Of a stretch of DNA of 64,000 bases, positions 9,127-18,793 are shown in pieces. This DNA comes from Rhizobium sp. SEMIA4064. Lineage in GTDB: Bacteria > Pseudomonadota > Alphaproteobacteria > Rhizobiales > Rhizobiaceae. The DNA lies in the NCBI RefSeq assembly GCF_003025035.1, contig NZ_PYJN01000022.1, positions 124,001 to 188,000 on the forward strand, read 5' to 3'. Within the stretch, counting starts at the first letter, position 1; every line of letters starts with the position of its first letter. The position numbers were made by a program, and so were the translations under genes. Under the pieces are notes generated by a model that saw only the letters and a list, made by a program, of their open reading frames with translations, was not told where the DNA came from and did not search any database.

Positions 9127-9491
9127 GCGATGCCTGGCAGGCTTTTGCCGACCATGTGAGATTGTCCATCCGGCTCACGCCCAATGGCGGGCGTGATGCG
9201 ATCGACGGGTTCGAGACCGGCGCCGATGGCGAAGCCTATCTCAAGGCGCGTGTCTCCGCCGTGCCGGAAAAGGGCAAGGCCAACAAGGCGCTGATCGCGC
9301 TCATCGCCAAGAGCTTCGGCACCTCCAAATCCTCGGTCAGCCTGATTTCCGGTGAGACCGCGCGTAAAAAAATCCTCCGGATCGATGGCGACCCGGAGGA
9401 TTTGATAAGACCTGATCACTTCGCCTTCTTGGCGCGCTCGATAGCTTCGAGAATGAGTTCGCCGGCTTCCTTCGAGCCTTTCCAGCCGTAG
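9123..9491 (+). CDS. DUF167/YggU-family protein
   Basis: A protein of about 122 residues, starting at GTG 9123, which overlaps the yggT stop by four bases. The core ([57 protein letters not shown]) is the DUF167 fold, which often follows YggT. The last ~25 residues (from about RPDHFAF) have no place in the usual domain. They are encoded antisense to the 3' end of ppa, overlapping by 76 bases, which suggests the original stop was lost or that the tail is tolerated. The function of the family is unknown. Confidence 0.83.
   Translation: MSDAWQAFADHVRLSIRLTPNGGRDAIDGFETGADGEAYLKARVSAVPEKGKANKALIALIAKSFGTSKSSVSLISGETARKKILRIDGDPEDLIRPDHFAFLARSIASRMSSPASFEPFQP
9363..9403 (-). terminator. Rho-independent terminator of ppa, inside the DUF167 reading frame
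   Basis: An 11-bp perfect stem pairs 9370-9380 with 9393-9403 (AAATCCTCCGG with CCGGAGGATTT) around a 12-base loop. On the minus strand a run of T residues follows directly (complement of the A run at 9366-9372). This is a standard intrinsic terminator just past the ppa stop at 9416. It lies wholly within plus-strand DUF167 coding sequence. Confidence 0.8.
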
Positions 9492-9949
9492 ATCTTCACC
9501 CACTTGCCGGGCTCCAGATCCTTGTAGTGCTCGAAGAAGTGCTCGATCTGCTTCACCGTGATTTCCGGCAGGTCGGTATATTCCCTAACCTTCTCGTAGC
9601 GCAGCGTCAGCTTCGGCGAAGGAACGGCAATGATCTTTTCGTCCTTGCCGGAATTGTCTTCCATCATCAGCACGCCGATCGGGCGGACGTTGATGACGCA
9701 GCCCGGAACCAGCGGGCGGGTGCTGGCGATCAGCACGTCGATCGGGTCGCCGTCTTCGGAGAGCGTGTGCGGGACGAAGCCGTAATTGCCCGGATAGGTC
9801 ATCGGCGTGTAGAGGAAACGGTCGACAACCAGCGTGCCGGCGTCCTTGTCCATTTCATACTTGATCGGATGACCGCCGACCGGAACTTCAACGATGACGT
9901 TGACGTCTTCGGGCGGGTTCTTGCCAATGGAAATCGCGTCGATGCGCAT
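9416..9949 (-). CDS. ppa: Inorganic pyrophosphatase
   Basis: The 177-residue family I soluble pyrophosphatase hydrolyses PPi to phosphate and so drives biosynthetic reactions forward. Typical features are [38 protein letters not shown] and the metal-binding [11 protein letters not shown]. Length and motifs match bacterial Ppa. The gene is monocistronic: it has its own start after a palindromic repeat region and an intrinsic terminator at 9363-9403. Its 3' end overlaps the convergent DUF167 gene. Confidence 0.97.
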   Translation of the reverse strand: MRIDAISIGKNPPEDVNVIVEVPVGGHPIKYEMDKDAGTLVVDRFLYTPMTYPGNYGFVPHTLSEDGDPIDVLIASTRPLVPGCVINVRPIGVLMMEDNSGKDEKIIAVPSPKLTLRYEKVREYTDLPEITVKQIEHFFEHYKDLEPGKWVKIYGWKGSKEAGELILEAIERAKKAK

Positions 9950-10066
9950 GCGTGTCCCCTAATAAGGATGGTTGCTGCCAGCCAAATAATCGGAATCATG
10001 ACGCAACGCAACAAGGCATTGGGACGGTGCGGGATTTTAATCGATTGTCGCAGCGGGCGTCTTAAC

Positions 10067-10111
10067 GCATGTCCCGCAAAAGTGCGCAACGGTTTTGCGA
10101 TAACGACATGC
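10067..10111. repeat. 45-bp rhizobial palindromic intergenic repeat, copy 1
   Basis: An imperfect palindrome runs from GCATGTCCCGCAAAAG to the complementary-type end GCGATAACGACATGC with a centre near GCGCAACGG. It has the same length and layout as the copy at 47296-47340 and resembles the short palindromic mosaic elements common between rhizobial genes. It is followed by a second sequence block (about 10125-10165, GAGCGCAAGGAGCGAG and on) that looks like the next module of such a mosaic. It lies between the ppa start and the 3' end of the GNAT gene. Confidence 0.65.
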
Positions 10112-10164
10112 GCAATATCAAGAGCCTAGAGCGCAAGGAGCGAGTTTGAAAGATCGCGACCGCT

Positions 10165-10671
10165 TTAGGGCCAGACGAAGCCGATCTTCTTGAGCTGCTT
10201 GCGGTCGAAGGTCTCGATACCCTCGCAGAAATCGGCGCCGCCCTGACCGCGATAGAAGCGGTCGGCATTCTCGTTTTCCTCGAGGCACCAGACGACCAGT
10301 CCCTTGCAGCCAAGCGACTTCAGGAGCCGGCGCGCCTCGCCGAAGAGAAGCCGGCCAAGGCCGATGCCCTGATATTCCGGGCGCAGATAGAGTTCGTAGA
10401 TCTCGCCTTCCTGAGGCAGTGCGCGGGCACGATTGAGACCGAGCGTGGCGTAACCGGCGATCTCGCCGGCGACATCGAGAACCAGAAGCGTTGCCGGGCC
10501 ACTGGTCGCCTTGCGCCACCAGGCTTCGCCGCGGCGCTCGATCATCTGGCTGAGCGCACGATGCGGAATGATGCCGGTATAGGTGTACTGCCACGACTGG
10601 CGGTGCACCTCCGAAATGGCTCGGGCATCATGCGGTTCAGCCCGCCGAACATCAATCGACAACGTCTTCAT
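10165..10671 (-). CDS. GNAT-family N-acetyltransferase
   Basis: A 168-residue acetyltransferase from the ATG at 10671 (MKTLSIDVRRAEPHDARAI). Its acetyl-CoA-binding motif A is clear: IYELYLRPEYQGIGLGRLLF, with the Q/RxxGxG/A pattern. Motif B follows (GLVVWCLEENENADRFYRG). The N-terminal half WQYTYTGIIPHRAL resembles RimI/PA4794-like proteins that act on small molecules or protein N-termini. The substrate is unknown. It lies downstream of typA on the same strand but after a typA terminator, so it probably has its own promoter. Confidence 0.85.
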   Translation of the reverse strand: MKTLSIDVRRAEPHDARAISEVHRQSWQYTYTGIIPHRALSQMIERRGEAWWRKATSGPATLLVLDVAGEIAGYATLGLNRARALPQEGEIYELYLRPEYQGIGLGRLLFGEARRLLKSLGCKGLVVWCLEENENADRFYRGQGGADFCEGIETFDRKQLKKIGFVWP

Positions 10672-10820
10672 AACGTCTACTCTGGTCCCGCCAGCGAAAA
10701 TTAACCATCCACAAATCATGCGGACAGACGATTTGCCCACAGTCTTTACCTGTGGACGGCTACTGAAAATTAACCCCTTTTTAACCTTTGCAACAAGGGC
10801 TCAAAAATCGAACACACAAA

Positions 10821-10846
10821 ATAAAACCCCGGCACAGGGGCCGGGG
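10821..10846 (-). terminator. Rho-independent terminator of typA
   Basis: CCCCGG (10827-10832) pairs with CCGGGG (10841-10846) across an eight-base loop. Reading the minus strand, the stem is followed by TTTTATTTTG. It lies about 32 bases past the typA stop. Confidence 0.8.
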
Positions 10847-10878
10847 TCAATTCGTCCGAAGCGGTACAAGTCGCTCTA

Positions 10879-12696
10879 TTATGCGTAGCGAGCCTTCTCG
10901 AAACGCTTACGCTCGTTCGGATCGAGGTACATTTTACGCAGGCGGATCGACTTCGGCGTGACTTCGACGAGCTCGTCGTCCTGGATCCAGGAGAGTGCGC
11001 GGTCGAGCGTCATGCGGATCGGCGGCGTCAGCTTCACGGCTTCGTCCTTGCCGGCGGCGCGGATGTTGGTGAGCTTCTTGCCCTTCAGCACGTTGACTTC
11101 GAGGTCGTTGTCGCGGGAGTGGATGCCGATGATCATGCCGGCATAGACCTTCTCGCCGGCGTCGATGATCATCGGGCCGCGGTCTTCCAGGTTGAACAAG
11201 GCATAGGCCACGGCTTCGCCGGCTTCGTTGGCGAGCAGCACGCCGTTCACACGGCCGCCGATTTCGCCCTTGTACGGCTGATAGTCATGGAACAGACGGT
11301 TCATGACGGCGGTGCCGCGCGTGTCCGTCAGAAGTTCCGACTGGTAGCCGATCAGGCCGCGGGTCGGCGCGAAGAATACGAGGCGAACGCGATTGCCGCC
11401 CGACGGACGCAGCTCAGCCATTTCGGCCTTACGCTCCGACATCTTCTGCACGACGATACCGGAATGCTCTTCGTCAACGTCGATGACGACTTCTTCGATC
11501 GGCTCTAGAAGCTCACCGCTCTCATCCTTGTGCATGACGACGCGCGGACGCGAAACGGCAAGCTCGAAGCCTTCGCGGCGCATGGTTTCGATCAGGACGG
11601 CGAGCTGCAATTCGCCACGACCGGAGACGTAGAACGAGTCCTTGCCTTCGGCTTCTTCGATCTTCAGCGCAACGTTGCCTTCGGCTTCCTTGAACAGACG
11701 GTCGCGGATGACGCGCGAGGTGACCTTGTCGCCTTCGGTGCCTGCATAGGGGCTGTCGTTGACGATGAAGGACATGGTGACGGTCGGCGGGTCGATCGGC
11801 TGCGCGACGAGCGGCTCGCTGACCTGCGGATCGCAGAAGGTGTCGGCGACCGTGCCCTTGGAAAGGCCGGCGATGGCGACGATATCACCTGCCTGCGCTT
11901 CTTCGATCGGCTGACGCTCGATGCCGCGGAAGGCGAGGATCTTGGAGATACGGCCGGTTTCGATGAGGTTGCCGTCAGCGCCCAGAACCTTGACGGCCTG
12001 GTTCGGCTTGATCGAGCCGGAATGGATGCGGCCGGTGATGATGCGGCCGAGGAAGGGGTTGGCTTCCAGGATGGTGCCGATCATACGGAACGGGCCTTCG
12101 CCGACGGTCGGCTCCGGAACGTGCTTGACGACGAGGTCGAGCAGCGGGCCGAGACCTTCGTCCTTCGGACCTTCCGGCGAATAGTTCATCCAGCCGTTAC
12201 GGCCGGAACCGTAGAGGATCGGGAAGTCGAGCTGCTCGTCGGTGGCGTCGAGATTGGCGAAGAGATCGAAGACTTCGTTGATGACTTCGTCGGCGCGGGC
12301 GTCCGGACGGTCGATCTTGTTGATCGCGACGATCGGGCGAAGACCAACCTTCAGCGCCTTGCCGACGACGAACTTGGTCTGCGGCATCGGGCCTTCGGCA
12401 GCGTCGACGAGAACGATCGCGCCGTCCACCATCGACAGGATGCGCTCGACTTCACCGCCGAAGTCGGCGTGGCCGGGGGTGTCGACGATGTTGATGCGTG
12501 TATCCTTCCAGACGACCGAGGTCGCCTTGGCGAGAATGGTGATGCCGCGTTCCTTTTCCAGGTCGTTCGAGTCCATGACGCGTTCGGCAACGCGCTGGTT
12601 CTCGCGGAAGGAGCCGGACTGCTTCAGAAGCTCGTCAACGAGGGTGGTTTTCCCATGGTCAACGTGCGCGATGATCGCGATGTTGCGAAGTGCCAT
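10879..12696 (-). CDS. typA: Translational GTPase TypA/BipA
   Basis: TypA is a ribosome-associated GTPase of the EF-G family that helps ribosome assembly and stress adaptation. The 605-residue length is standard. G1 is [16 protein letters not shown]3 is [12 protein letters not shown], and G4 is NKIDRPDAR. The family-specific middle and C-terminal domains are seen in [19 protein letters not shown] and [20 protein letters not shown]. The start [13 protein letters not shown] at 12696 is the conserved one; an upstream frame extension to 12744 lacks family support. A terminator follows at 10821-10846. Confidence 0.97.
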   Translation of the reverse strand: MALRNIAIIAHVDHGKTTLVDELLKQSGSFRENQRVAERVMDSNDLEKERGITILAKATSVVWKDTRINIVDTPGHADFGGEVERILSMVDGAIVLVDAAEGPMPQTKFVVGKALKVGLRPIVAINKIDRPDARADEVINEVFDLFANLDATDEQLDFPILYGSGRNGWMNYSPEGPKDEGLGPLLDLVVKHVPEPTVGEGPFRMIGTILEANPFLGRIITGRIHSGSIKPNQAVKVLGADGNLIETGRISKILAFRGIERQPIEEAQAGDIVAIAGLSKGTVADTFCDPQVSEPLVAQPIDPPTVTMSFIVNDSPYAGTEGDKVTSRVIRDRLFKEAEGNVALKIEEAEGKDSFYVSGRGELQLAVLIETMRREGFELAVSRPRVVMHKDESGELLEPIEEVVIDVDEEHSGIVVQKMSERKAEMAELRPSGGNRVRLVFFAPTRGLIGYQSELLTDTRGTAVMNRLFHDYQPYKGEIGGRVNGVLLANEAGEAVAYALFNLEDRGPMIIDAGEKVYAGMIIGIHSRDNDLEVNVLKGKKLTNIRAAGKDEAVKLTPPIRMTLDRALSWIQDDELVEVTPKSIRLRKMYLDPNERKRFEKARYA

Positions 12697-12880
12697 AATC
12701 TTGTATCTCTGAGGCTGGGGCGCGGTATGAAGTGAACACGCCAATTACATTTGGCGCGCTCATACCCTTTTTTTCGCGAATGCGAAAGGGGGGAGGCACG
12801 AAAGCGCGCAGCATGCCCGCTTTCGCATATCCCCAACATGTCGATCTTGTCACCGAACCTTCACGTCCGGGGATAAAGGA

Positions 12881-14944
12881 TCAGGCCGCCAGCCCCTTTT
12901 TCCTCAGCATCGCGTCCGGGCTCGGCAACTTGCCGCGGAAGGCCTTGTAGGCATCCTCCGGATCGATCGAGCCACCCACGGAATAGATATTGGCCTTCAG
13001 CTTTCCAGCCATATCCGGATTGAACGCGTCGCCGGTTTCCTCGAAGGCGGCGAAAGCGTCGGCGTCCAGCACTTCCGACCACATGTAGGAATAATAGCCG
13101 GCCGAATAGCCGTCGCCGGAAAACACATGTTGGAAGTGCGGCGTGGCATGGCGCATGACGATCGAATTCGGCATGCCGATTTCCGAAAGCACTTCGGTCT
13201 GCACTACCATGGGGTCCTCGACAGCGCCACGGGTATGAAAAGCCATATCGACCAGCGCCGAGGACGTGAATTCCACGGTGTTGAAGCCGGCATTGAAGGT
13301 GCGGGCGGCAAGAACCTTGTCGAGCAAAGCTTGCGGCATCGGCGCGCCGGTCTCGTAGTGCACGGCATATTCCTTGAGGATTGTCGGCACGGTCAGCCAG
13401 TGTTCGTAAAGCTGCGACGGCAGCTCGACGAAATCGCGGGAAACGCCGGTGCCCGACACCGACGGATAGGTGACGTTGGAGAGCATGCCGTGCAGCGCGT
13501 GGCCGAATTCATGGAACAGCGTGCGGGCATCGTCGAGCGACAGTAGCGCCGGCTTGCCTTCGGCGGGCTTGGCGAAATTGCAGACGTTATAGATGATCGG
13601 CAGCTCGCCGACATGACCATTCTTCAGCGGCAGTTTATGCTGCGATTGAAACGAGCTCATCCAGGCGCCTGAGCGCTTGGAATTGCGGGCGAAATAATCG
13701 CCGAGGAACAGTGCCACCAGCCTGTCCGAGCGATCGCGGATTTCGAAAACACGCACATCGGGGTGATAGGCGGGAACACCCTTCTGCTCGACGGCGCGAA
13801 TGCCGAAGAGGCGACCGGCAACGTCGAAGCAGGCGGCGATGATCTTTTCGAGCTGCAGATAGGGCTTCAGTTCCGTCTCGGAGAAATCGAACTTCCGCGT
13901 CCTGATCTTCTCGGCATAATGCCGCCAATCCCAAGGCATGACCTCGTGATTGCGCCCTTCCTCGGCGATCAGCGCGGCGATATCGCCCTCTTCCTCGCGA
14001 GCGCGCTCGATCGCCTTCGCCCAGACCGCCCTCAGCAGTTCGTTCACCGCCTCCGGCGTCTTGGCCATGGTGTTGTCGAGCTTCAATTCGGCAAAGTTGC
14101 CGTAGCCGAGCAGCTCGGCCTTCTCGGCTCTCAGCGCCAGCGTCTCTTTGATGATCTTGCGATTGTCCGTTTCGCCGCCGTTGGCGCCACGCGCTACCCA
14201 TGCCTTGAAAGCCTGCTCACGTAGATCGCGACGCTCGGACGAAGACAGGAACGGCTCGATGATCGAGCGCGACAGCGTGACGACAAATTTGCCTTCTGCG
14301 CCATGTTCGCGTGCGGCTGCGGCCATCGCGTCCCTCAGAAAATCGGGAATGCCGGCCAGATCGGATTCTTCGGAGAGGATCAGTACCCAGCCTTTTTCGT
14401 CGGCGAGAACATTCTGCCCAAACTGCGCGCCGAGGCCCGCCAATTTCTCATTGATCTCGGCGAGCCGCTCCTGTTCTGCCTTCGCCAGCTTGGCGCCCGA
14501 CTTCACGAAACCCTTCCAGTGCCGTTCCAGCACGCGAGTTTCTTCCACTGTCAGGCCAAGCTCCTCACGCGCTTCCCATAGCGCATCGATGCGAGCAAAC
14601 AGCGCGGCGTTCATGCCGATCTTCGAATAATGCCGCGACATCTTCGGCGCGATCTCGCGCTCCAAGGCCTGGATCAGCTCGTTGGTGTGCGCCCCGGCCC
14701 TGTTCCAGAACAGAGCGGAGACCCGCGACAGCTCGTCGCCGGCGATTTCGAGCGCGGTAACGGTGTTGGCAAAAGTCGGCGCCTCGCCGTTGTCAGCGAT
14801 CGCATCGATCTCCGCGTTATGCGCCGCAAGAGCGGCGTCAAAGGCAGGCGCAAAATCGGCGTCTTTCACGGCATCGAAACGCGGTAGGCCCTGATGTCCG
14901 GTCCATTCGACGAGCGCTGGGTTGACGGCGGTTTGGGAAGACAT
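12881..14944 (-). CDS. M3-family zinc metallopeptidase (oligopeptidase A / peptidyl-dipeptidase type)
   Basis: The 687-residue protein is of normal length for the M3 family. The zinc motif HEFGHALHGM (HExxH) is intact. The distal zinc-ligand region (FNTVEFTSSALVDMAFH) and the substrate loop (HVFSGDGYSAGYYSYMWSEV) are also visible. Such enzymes degrade short peptides in the cytoplasm, including signal-peptide fragments. Whether it is closer to PrlC or Dcp cannot be settled by eye. The start MSSQTAVN at 14944 was chosen because AAAGGA lies at good distance; the ORF extends to 15100 without homology. Confidence 0.92.
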   Translation of the reverse strand: MSSQTAVNPALVEWTGHQGLPRFDAVKDADFAPAFDAALAAHNAEIDAIADNGEAPTFANTVTALEIAGDELSRVSALFWNRAGAHTNELIQALEREIAPKMSRHYSKIGMNAALFARIDALWEAREELGLTVEETRVLERHWKGFVKSGAKLAKAEQERLAEINEKLAGLGAQFGQNVLADEKGWVLILSEESDLAGIPDFLRDAMAAAAREHGAEGKFVVTLSRSIIEPFLSSSERRDLREQAFKAWVARGANGGETDNRKIIKETLALRAEKAELLGYGNFAELKLDNTMAKTPEAVNELLRAVWAKAIERAREEEGDIAALIAEEGRNHEVMPWDWRHYAEKIRTRKFDFSETELKPYLQLEKIIAACFDVAGRLFGIRAVEQKGVPAYHPDVRVFEIRDRSDRLVALFLGDYFARNSKRSGAWMSSFQSQHKLPLKNGHVGELPIIYNVCNFAKPAEGKPALLSLDDARTLFHEFGHALHGMLSNVTYPSVSGTGVSRDFVELPSQLYEHWLTVPTILKEYAVHYETGAPMPQALLDKVLAARTFNAGFNTVEFTSSALVDMAFHTRGAVEDPMVVQTEVLSEIGMPNSIVMRHATPHFQHVFSGDGYSAGYYSYMWSEVLDADAFAAFEETGDAFNPDMAGKLKANIYSVGGSIDPEDAYKAFRGKLPSPDAMLRKKGLAA

Positions 14945-15041
14945 GCAAGGCATCCTTTCGGCAGGCATCTGATCGAAGCACGATATAAGACCCTCGCCGC
15001 CAAATTGGTATGGCGAGGGTGGAACAAATAATGAGGAAAGG

Positions 15042-15683
15042 TCAGGCCTTGCGCCAACCGAGCAAGCCGGGCGTCGCATGCCACAAAGCCTGCGCAGCAA
15101 AGCCCATGAACAGCACGCCGGAGCAGCGTACGATCAGCCGCTCGTGAGCGCGGTAGAAACGCCTAACGGCGCCAGCGCCGATAACGCCGATGAGGATGAT
15201 ATCGGCGGTGATGAAGCCGACGAAAGAAACGGCGAGCAGCAGCGGCAGCGCGCTGAAGGTCAACGCACCCGCCGAACCTGCCACCAGCGCGGTGAACGTT
15301 GCCAGTGCCACCGGATATCCTTTCGGATTGGTGACGCCAAAGATCAGGCCACGCCGGAAGGGACGTTCGACATTCAGCAACGCCTTGCCATCCTTCTTCG
15401 GCTTGGCGGTGAACGCATTCCAGCCGATCCAGGCAAGATAGAAGCCGCAGAGCAAGCCGAGCACGTCGAATACGACGGTACCGATAGTTTTTGCGCCGAT
15501 GATTGCAATCAAAGCGAGTGACGACCAAATGATATCCCCGACCAAATGACCGCTCACGAAGAAGGCGCCAGCCTTGCGCCCCTGCCCCGCGCCGATGCCG
15601 AGCAGCGCCAGGAAAGCAGGTCCGGGAATGAGCACATAAAACAGCGCCGCCAAGAAGGCGCCGACGATAAGGGATTGCGTCAT
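15042..15683 (-). CDS. LysE-family amino-acid exporter
   Basis: A 213-residue protein with about six membrane helices. The LysE/RhtB signature near the N-terminus is LIPGPAFLALLGIGAGQGRKAG. A second conserved part, FRRGLIFGVTNPKGYPVALATF, marks the loop before helix 4. Members export basic or neutral amino acids or homoserine-type compounds. It lies head to head with a MarR regulator (start 15845, 160 bases apart), so the regulator may control it. The substrate is unknown. Confidence 0.88.
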   Translation of the reverse strand: MTQSLIVGAFLAALFYVLIPGPAFLALLGIGAGQGRKAGAFFVSGHLVGDIIWSSLALIAIIGAKTIGTVVFDVLGLLCGFYLAWIGWNAFTAKPKKDGKALLNVERPFRRGLIFGVTNPKGYPVALATFTALVAGSAGALTFSALPLLLAVSFVGFITADIILIGVIGAGAVRRFYRAHERLIVRCSGVLFMGFAAQALWHATPGLLGWRKA

Positions 15684-15844
15684 ATTGGAAGTTCCCGCTG
15701 ATAATCAGGGCAGATTAGCAACGCTTCGAATCGGGTCAAGCGGGACAAGTCTATTGAAAAAGGAAGAATCCGTTGAATTCGGGGGGCGAAATCAATAAAG
15801 ATTGGTTGGGGCCTAAAAAACAAAGCGTAAGTAGGGAAGCGCTT

Positions 15845-16327
15845 ATGAGCAGCAGGATAGATACGGATTCGCTTGCCTTTCTCGTGGCGGATTGCGCCCG
15901 ATTGATGCGAGCGGCCTTCGAGCGGCGCATTATGGTCGCGGGGCTGGGTTTGACGGCGGGTGAAGCGCGCACGCTCATCCAGGTCGCCGCCGTCAATGGC
16001 AGCCGTCAATTGGATATTGCCACTCGCATGGGGTTGGAGCCGATGACAGTCAGCGCCTTCCTCGACAAATTGCAGGCGCGCGGCCTGATCGAGCGTCAGC
16101 CCGATCCGCTTGACCGTCGCGCCAAGCGCATCGTGCTGTCGGAGGCGGCCGGTGCCAAGCTGAAGCAGATCGGTTGCGAGATCTACGCGGTGGAAAAGGA
16201 TGCAATGCAGGGCTTCGATCACGGCCTGCAGGATGAACTCCATCATGCGCTCCGCGCCTTCCGCAGCAATCTGCAGAATGCGGAGCTGCCGGCGGAGATC
16301 GAACGGGAATTAAGGGCCGCGGAGTAA
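15845..16327 (+). CDS. MarR-family transcriptional regulator
   Basis: A 160-residue winged-helix regulator. The DNA-binding region is seen in LDIATRMGLEPMTVSAFLDKLQARGL, followed by the wing RQPDPLDRRAKRIVLS, which carries the DxRxK-type motif. The start MSSRIDTD at 15845 has AGGGAAG upstream; the longer ORF to 15773 is probably untranslated. It is divergent from the LysE-type exporter at 15042-15683, the classic arrangement for a local repressor of an exporter. The ligand is unknown. Confidence 0.87.
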   Translation: MSSRIDTDSLAFLVADCARLMRAAFERRIMVAGLGLTAGEARTLIQVAAVNGSRQLDIATRMGLEPMTVSAFLDKLQARGLIERQPDPLDRRAKRIVLSEAAGAKLKQIGCEIYAVEKDAMQGFDHGLQDELHHALRAFRSNLQNAELPAEIERELRAAE

Positions 16328-16343
16328 ATCCGGCCCTTTTTTC
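16312..16343 (+). terminator. Intrinsic terminator of the MarR gene
   Basis: AAGGGCCG (16312-16319) pairs with CGGCCCTT (16331-16338), followed by T residues to 16342. The stem begins inside the last codons of the MarR gene and spans its stop codon. Confidence 0.78.
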
Positions 16344-16360
16344 TATCTAACCATCCAGAA

Positions 16361-16395
16361 AGAAAAAACCCGCCTCCGGCAACCGGAAGCGGGCT
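16361..16395 (-). terminator. Intrinsic terminator of argG
   Basis: CCCGCCTCCGG (16369-16379) and CCGGAAGCGGG (16383-16393) form a stem with one mismatch. On the minus strand it is followed by a T run (complement of 16362-16368). It lies about 20 bases past the argG stop, back to back with the MarR terminator. Confidence 0.82.
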
Positions 16396-16415
16396 TTTCA
16401 TCATCTTGATGCCGA

Positions 16416-17639
16416 TTACTTCGACAGATTGCGCTTGCCGAGCGTGCGCAGGCGCAGCGCGTTGAGCTTGATGAAGCCGGCCGCATCCTTCTGGTCGTAG
16501 GCGCCCTGGTCGTCTTCGAAGGTCACCAGCTTGTCGGAATAGAGCGACTTCGGGCTTTCGCGGCCGATGACCATGACATTGCCCTTGTAGAGCTTCAGCG
16601 TCACTTCGCCCTCGACATGCTCCTGGCTCTTGTCGATCAGCGCCTGCAGCATTTCGCGCTCCGGCGAGAACCAGAAGCCGTAATAGATCAGCTCGGCATA
16701 GCGCGGCATCAGCTCGTCCTTGAGGTGAGCTGCACCACGATCGAGCGTGATGGATTCGATGGCGCGGTGGGCGGCGAGCAGGATCGTGCCGCCGGGGGTC
16801 TCGTAGACGCCGCGCGACTTCATGCCGACATAGCGGTTCTCGACGAGGTCGAGACGACCGATACCATTGTCACGGCCGTAATTGTTGAGCGTTGCGAGCA
16901 GCGTCGCCGGGCTCATGCGCTGGCCGTTGATCGAAACGGCATCACCCTTTTCGAAGCCGACCTTGATGACGGTCGCCTTGTCGGGAGCAGCTTCCGGCGA
17001 AATCGTGCGCATGTGCACATATTCCGGTGCTTCCTGCGACGGATCTTCCAGAACCTTGCCCTCGGACGAGGAGTGCAGCAGGTTGGCATCGACGGAGAAC
17101 GGCGCTTCGCCCTTCTTGTCCTTGGCGACCGGGATCTGATGCGTTTCAGCGAATTCGAGCAGATCGGTGCGGCTCTTGAACGACCAGTCGCGCCAGGGAG
17201 CGATGATCTTGATGTCCGGGTTCAGCGCATAGGCCGAAAGCTCGAAACGAACCTGGTCGTTGCCCTTGCCGGTCGCGCCATGCGCGATCGCATCGGCGCC
17301 GGTCTTCCTGGCAATATCGATCAGATGCTTGGAGATCAGCGGCCGGGCAATCGACGTGCCGAGCAGGTAGACGCCTTCATAGACGGCATTGGCGCGGAAC
17401 ATCGGGAAGACGAAATCGCGCACGAATTCTTCGCGCACGTCCTCGATATAGATTTCCTTGATGCCGAGCATCTCGGCCTTCTTGCGCGCCGGCTCAAGCT
17501 CTTCGCCCTGGCCGAGATCGGCGGTGAAGGTGACGACTTCTGCGCCGAGCTCCGTCTGCAGCCACTTCAGGATAATCGAGGTGTCGAGACCGCCGGAATA
17601 GGCGAGAACGACTTTCTTCACGTCTTTATGTGATGCCAT
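16416..17639 (-). CDS. argG: Argininosuccinate synthase
   Basis: ArgG joins citrulline and aspartate with ATP to make argininosuccinate, the penultimate step of arginine synthesis. The 407-residue protein has the PP-loop [15 protein letters not shown], the [13 protein letters not shown] segment and the [11 protein letters not shown] motif of the family. The ATG at 17639 ([11 protein letters not shown]) fits the rhizobial start; the frame extends to 17738 without support. The gene is single, with a terminator at 16361-16395. Confidence 0.97.
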   Translation of the reverse strand: MASHKDVKKVVLAYSGGLDTSIILKWLQTELGAEVVTFTADLGQGEELEPARKKAEMLGIKEIYIEDVREEFVRDFVFPMFRANAVYEGVYLLGTSIARPLISKHLIDIARKTGADAIAHGATGKGNDQVRFELSAYALNPDIKIIAPWRDWSFKSRTDLLEFAETHQIPVAKDKKGEAPFSVDANLLHSSSEGKVLEDPSQEAPEYVHMRTISPEAAPDKATVIKVGFEKGDAVSINGQRMSPATLLATLNNYGRDNGIGRLDLVENRYVGMKSRGVYETPGGTILLAAHRAIESITLDRGAAHLKDELMPRYAELIYYGFWFSPEREMLQALIDKSQEHVEGEVTLKLYKGNVMVIGRESPKSLYSDKLVTFEDDQGAYDQKDAAGFIKLNALRLRTLGKRNLSK

Positions 17640-17875
17640 GGTGATGAGGTCCGTTTCAATGCGAGCCCGCGGAGACGCCCGCAAACCCTGTGTGGCGGCA
17701 CTTTTAGCGAGATTATCACGAGGCGCAAGGGGAAGCACTGCCAGTTCGTGTCGCGTTCATGACATGGAGAAGCGGCAAGACCTCTGGTTCATGGACACAT
17801 GATTTCGATTTGACACATCAAATCGAGGGATCATATCTGCCAGTATCCAAACAAGGCCTAGGGAGGGCAACGCCC

Positions 17876-18730
17876 GTGACGGATATTCGAGAGATTTTCA
17901 AGAAAGCCAATGTGGCCGTCATCACCGGCGGCGCCTCGGGGATCGGCCTTGCGGCGGCGAAATATTTCGCAAAGCTCGGCATGAGCGTCGCCATCGCCGA
18001 TCTCGGCCGCGACCGGCTGGCCGCTGCACGCGCCGAACTCGTAGCGATCGCCGGCGAGGACCAGGTCATGGCCGTCGAGACCGACGTTGCCCATAAGGAG
18101 CAGTTGGAAGCTCTCGAACGTGCCGTCCTGCAGCATTTCGGCCGCGTGCATGTGCTGATGAACAATGCCGGTATCGGGCCGGAAACCTCGATCTTTAGCC
18201 CGCAGCCCGGGTGGGACAACATCCTTGGTGTCAATCTTTTGGGGGTCATCAACGGTACGCGCGTTTTCGGACCCGGCATGCTGGCTCATGGAAAACCCGG
18301 CCTGATTATCAACACCGGTTCGAAGCAGGGCATCACCACACCGCCCGGCAACCCGGCCTACAACGTCTCCAAGGCGGGCGTGAAGGTCTTCACCGAGGCG
18401 CTCCAGCACGAACTGCGCAACACCGCCGGCGCCAGGATCTCCGCGCATCTCCTGATCCCCGGCTTCGTCTTCACCGGCCTCACCAAGGGCGACCGCCAGG
18501 AAAAGCCGGCCGGAGCCTGGACGCCGGAACAGACGGTCGATTTCATGGTCGAGAGCCTTGAGCGCGGCGACTTCTATATCCTCTGCCCGGACAATGATGT
18601 TGCGCGGCCAACGGACGAGCGCCGCATGCTCTGGGCCGCAGGCGATATCATCGAAAACCGCCCGCCGCTGTCACGCTGGCATCCCGACTATGCCGAAAAG
18701 TTCAAGGCATTCCTCGAAAAGAAGGATTGA
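17876..18730 (+). CDS. SDR-family NAD(P)-dependent oxidoreductase
   Basis: A 284-residue short-chain dehydrogenase. The nucleotide-binding TGxxxGxG is AVITGGASGIGLAAAKYF. NNAG appears in LMNNAGIGPE, and the catalytic Tyr/Lys in PAYNVSKAGVKVF. The acidic residue after strand 2 (AIADLGRDRL) suggests NAD preference. The GTG at 17876 was chosen because GGGAGGG lies eight bases upstream and the protein starts normally from there; the frame opens earlier at 17759 without homology. The substrate is unknown. Confidence 0.85.
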   Translation: MTDIREIFKKANVAVITGGASGIGLAAAKYFAKLGMSVAIADLGRDRLAAARAELVAIAGEDQVMAVETDVAHKEQLEALERAVLQHFGRVHVLMNNAGIGPETSIFSPQPGWDNILGVNLLGVINGTRVFGPGMLAHGKPGLIINTGSKQGITTPPGNPAYNVSKAGVKVFTEALQHELRNTAGARISAHLLIPGFVFTGLTKGDRQEKPAGAWTPEQTVDFMVESLERGDFYILCPDNDVARPTDERRMLWAAGDIIENRPPLSRWHPDYAEKFKAFLEKKD

Positions 18731-18744
18731 TTGGCAAAGATCAG

Positions 18745-18782
18745 AAAGCCGGATAAAACCGCTGATCCTTTTGTCCGGCTTT
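18745..18782. other. Long hairpin between SDR gene and LysE gene
   Basis: AAAGCCGGATAAAA (18745-18758) pairs with TTTTGTCCGGCTTT (18769-18782), 14 pairs with one G-T, around a ten-base loop. It starts 15 bases after the SDR stop and ends where the Shine-Dalgarno CGGAG of the LysE gene begins. It could act as a terminator or mRNA-end stabiliser for the SDR gene, or modulate LysE translation. No T run follows beyond TTT. Confidence 0.6.
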
Positions 18783-18793
18783 CGGAGCATGCC

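Noticed and set aside
10680..10770. Possible DnaA-box cluster (ATCCACAAA, CTGTGGAC) near the GNAT start
   Set aside because: Only partial matches to TTATCCACA, and no origin-type genes or AT-rich unwinding element nearby. The repeat GAAAATTAACC (10696, 10765) is short and unexplained.
11530..12735. A 401-codon open frame on the plus strand opposite typA
   Set aside because: typA on the minus strand is a certain gene over the same bases. Long antisense frames are common in GC-rich genomes and this one has low-complexity Asp/Arg/Val text with no known domain.
12760..12830. Terminator-like hairpins between typA and the M3 peptidase gene
   Set aside because: Short stems such as CTTTCGC/GCGAAAG are present, but no T run follows in the needed direction, so I could not decide between promoter-region structure and terminator.
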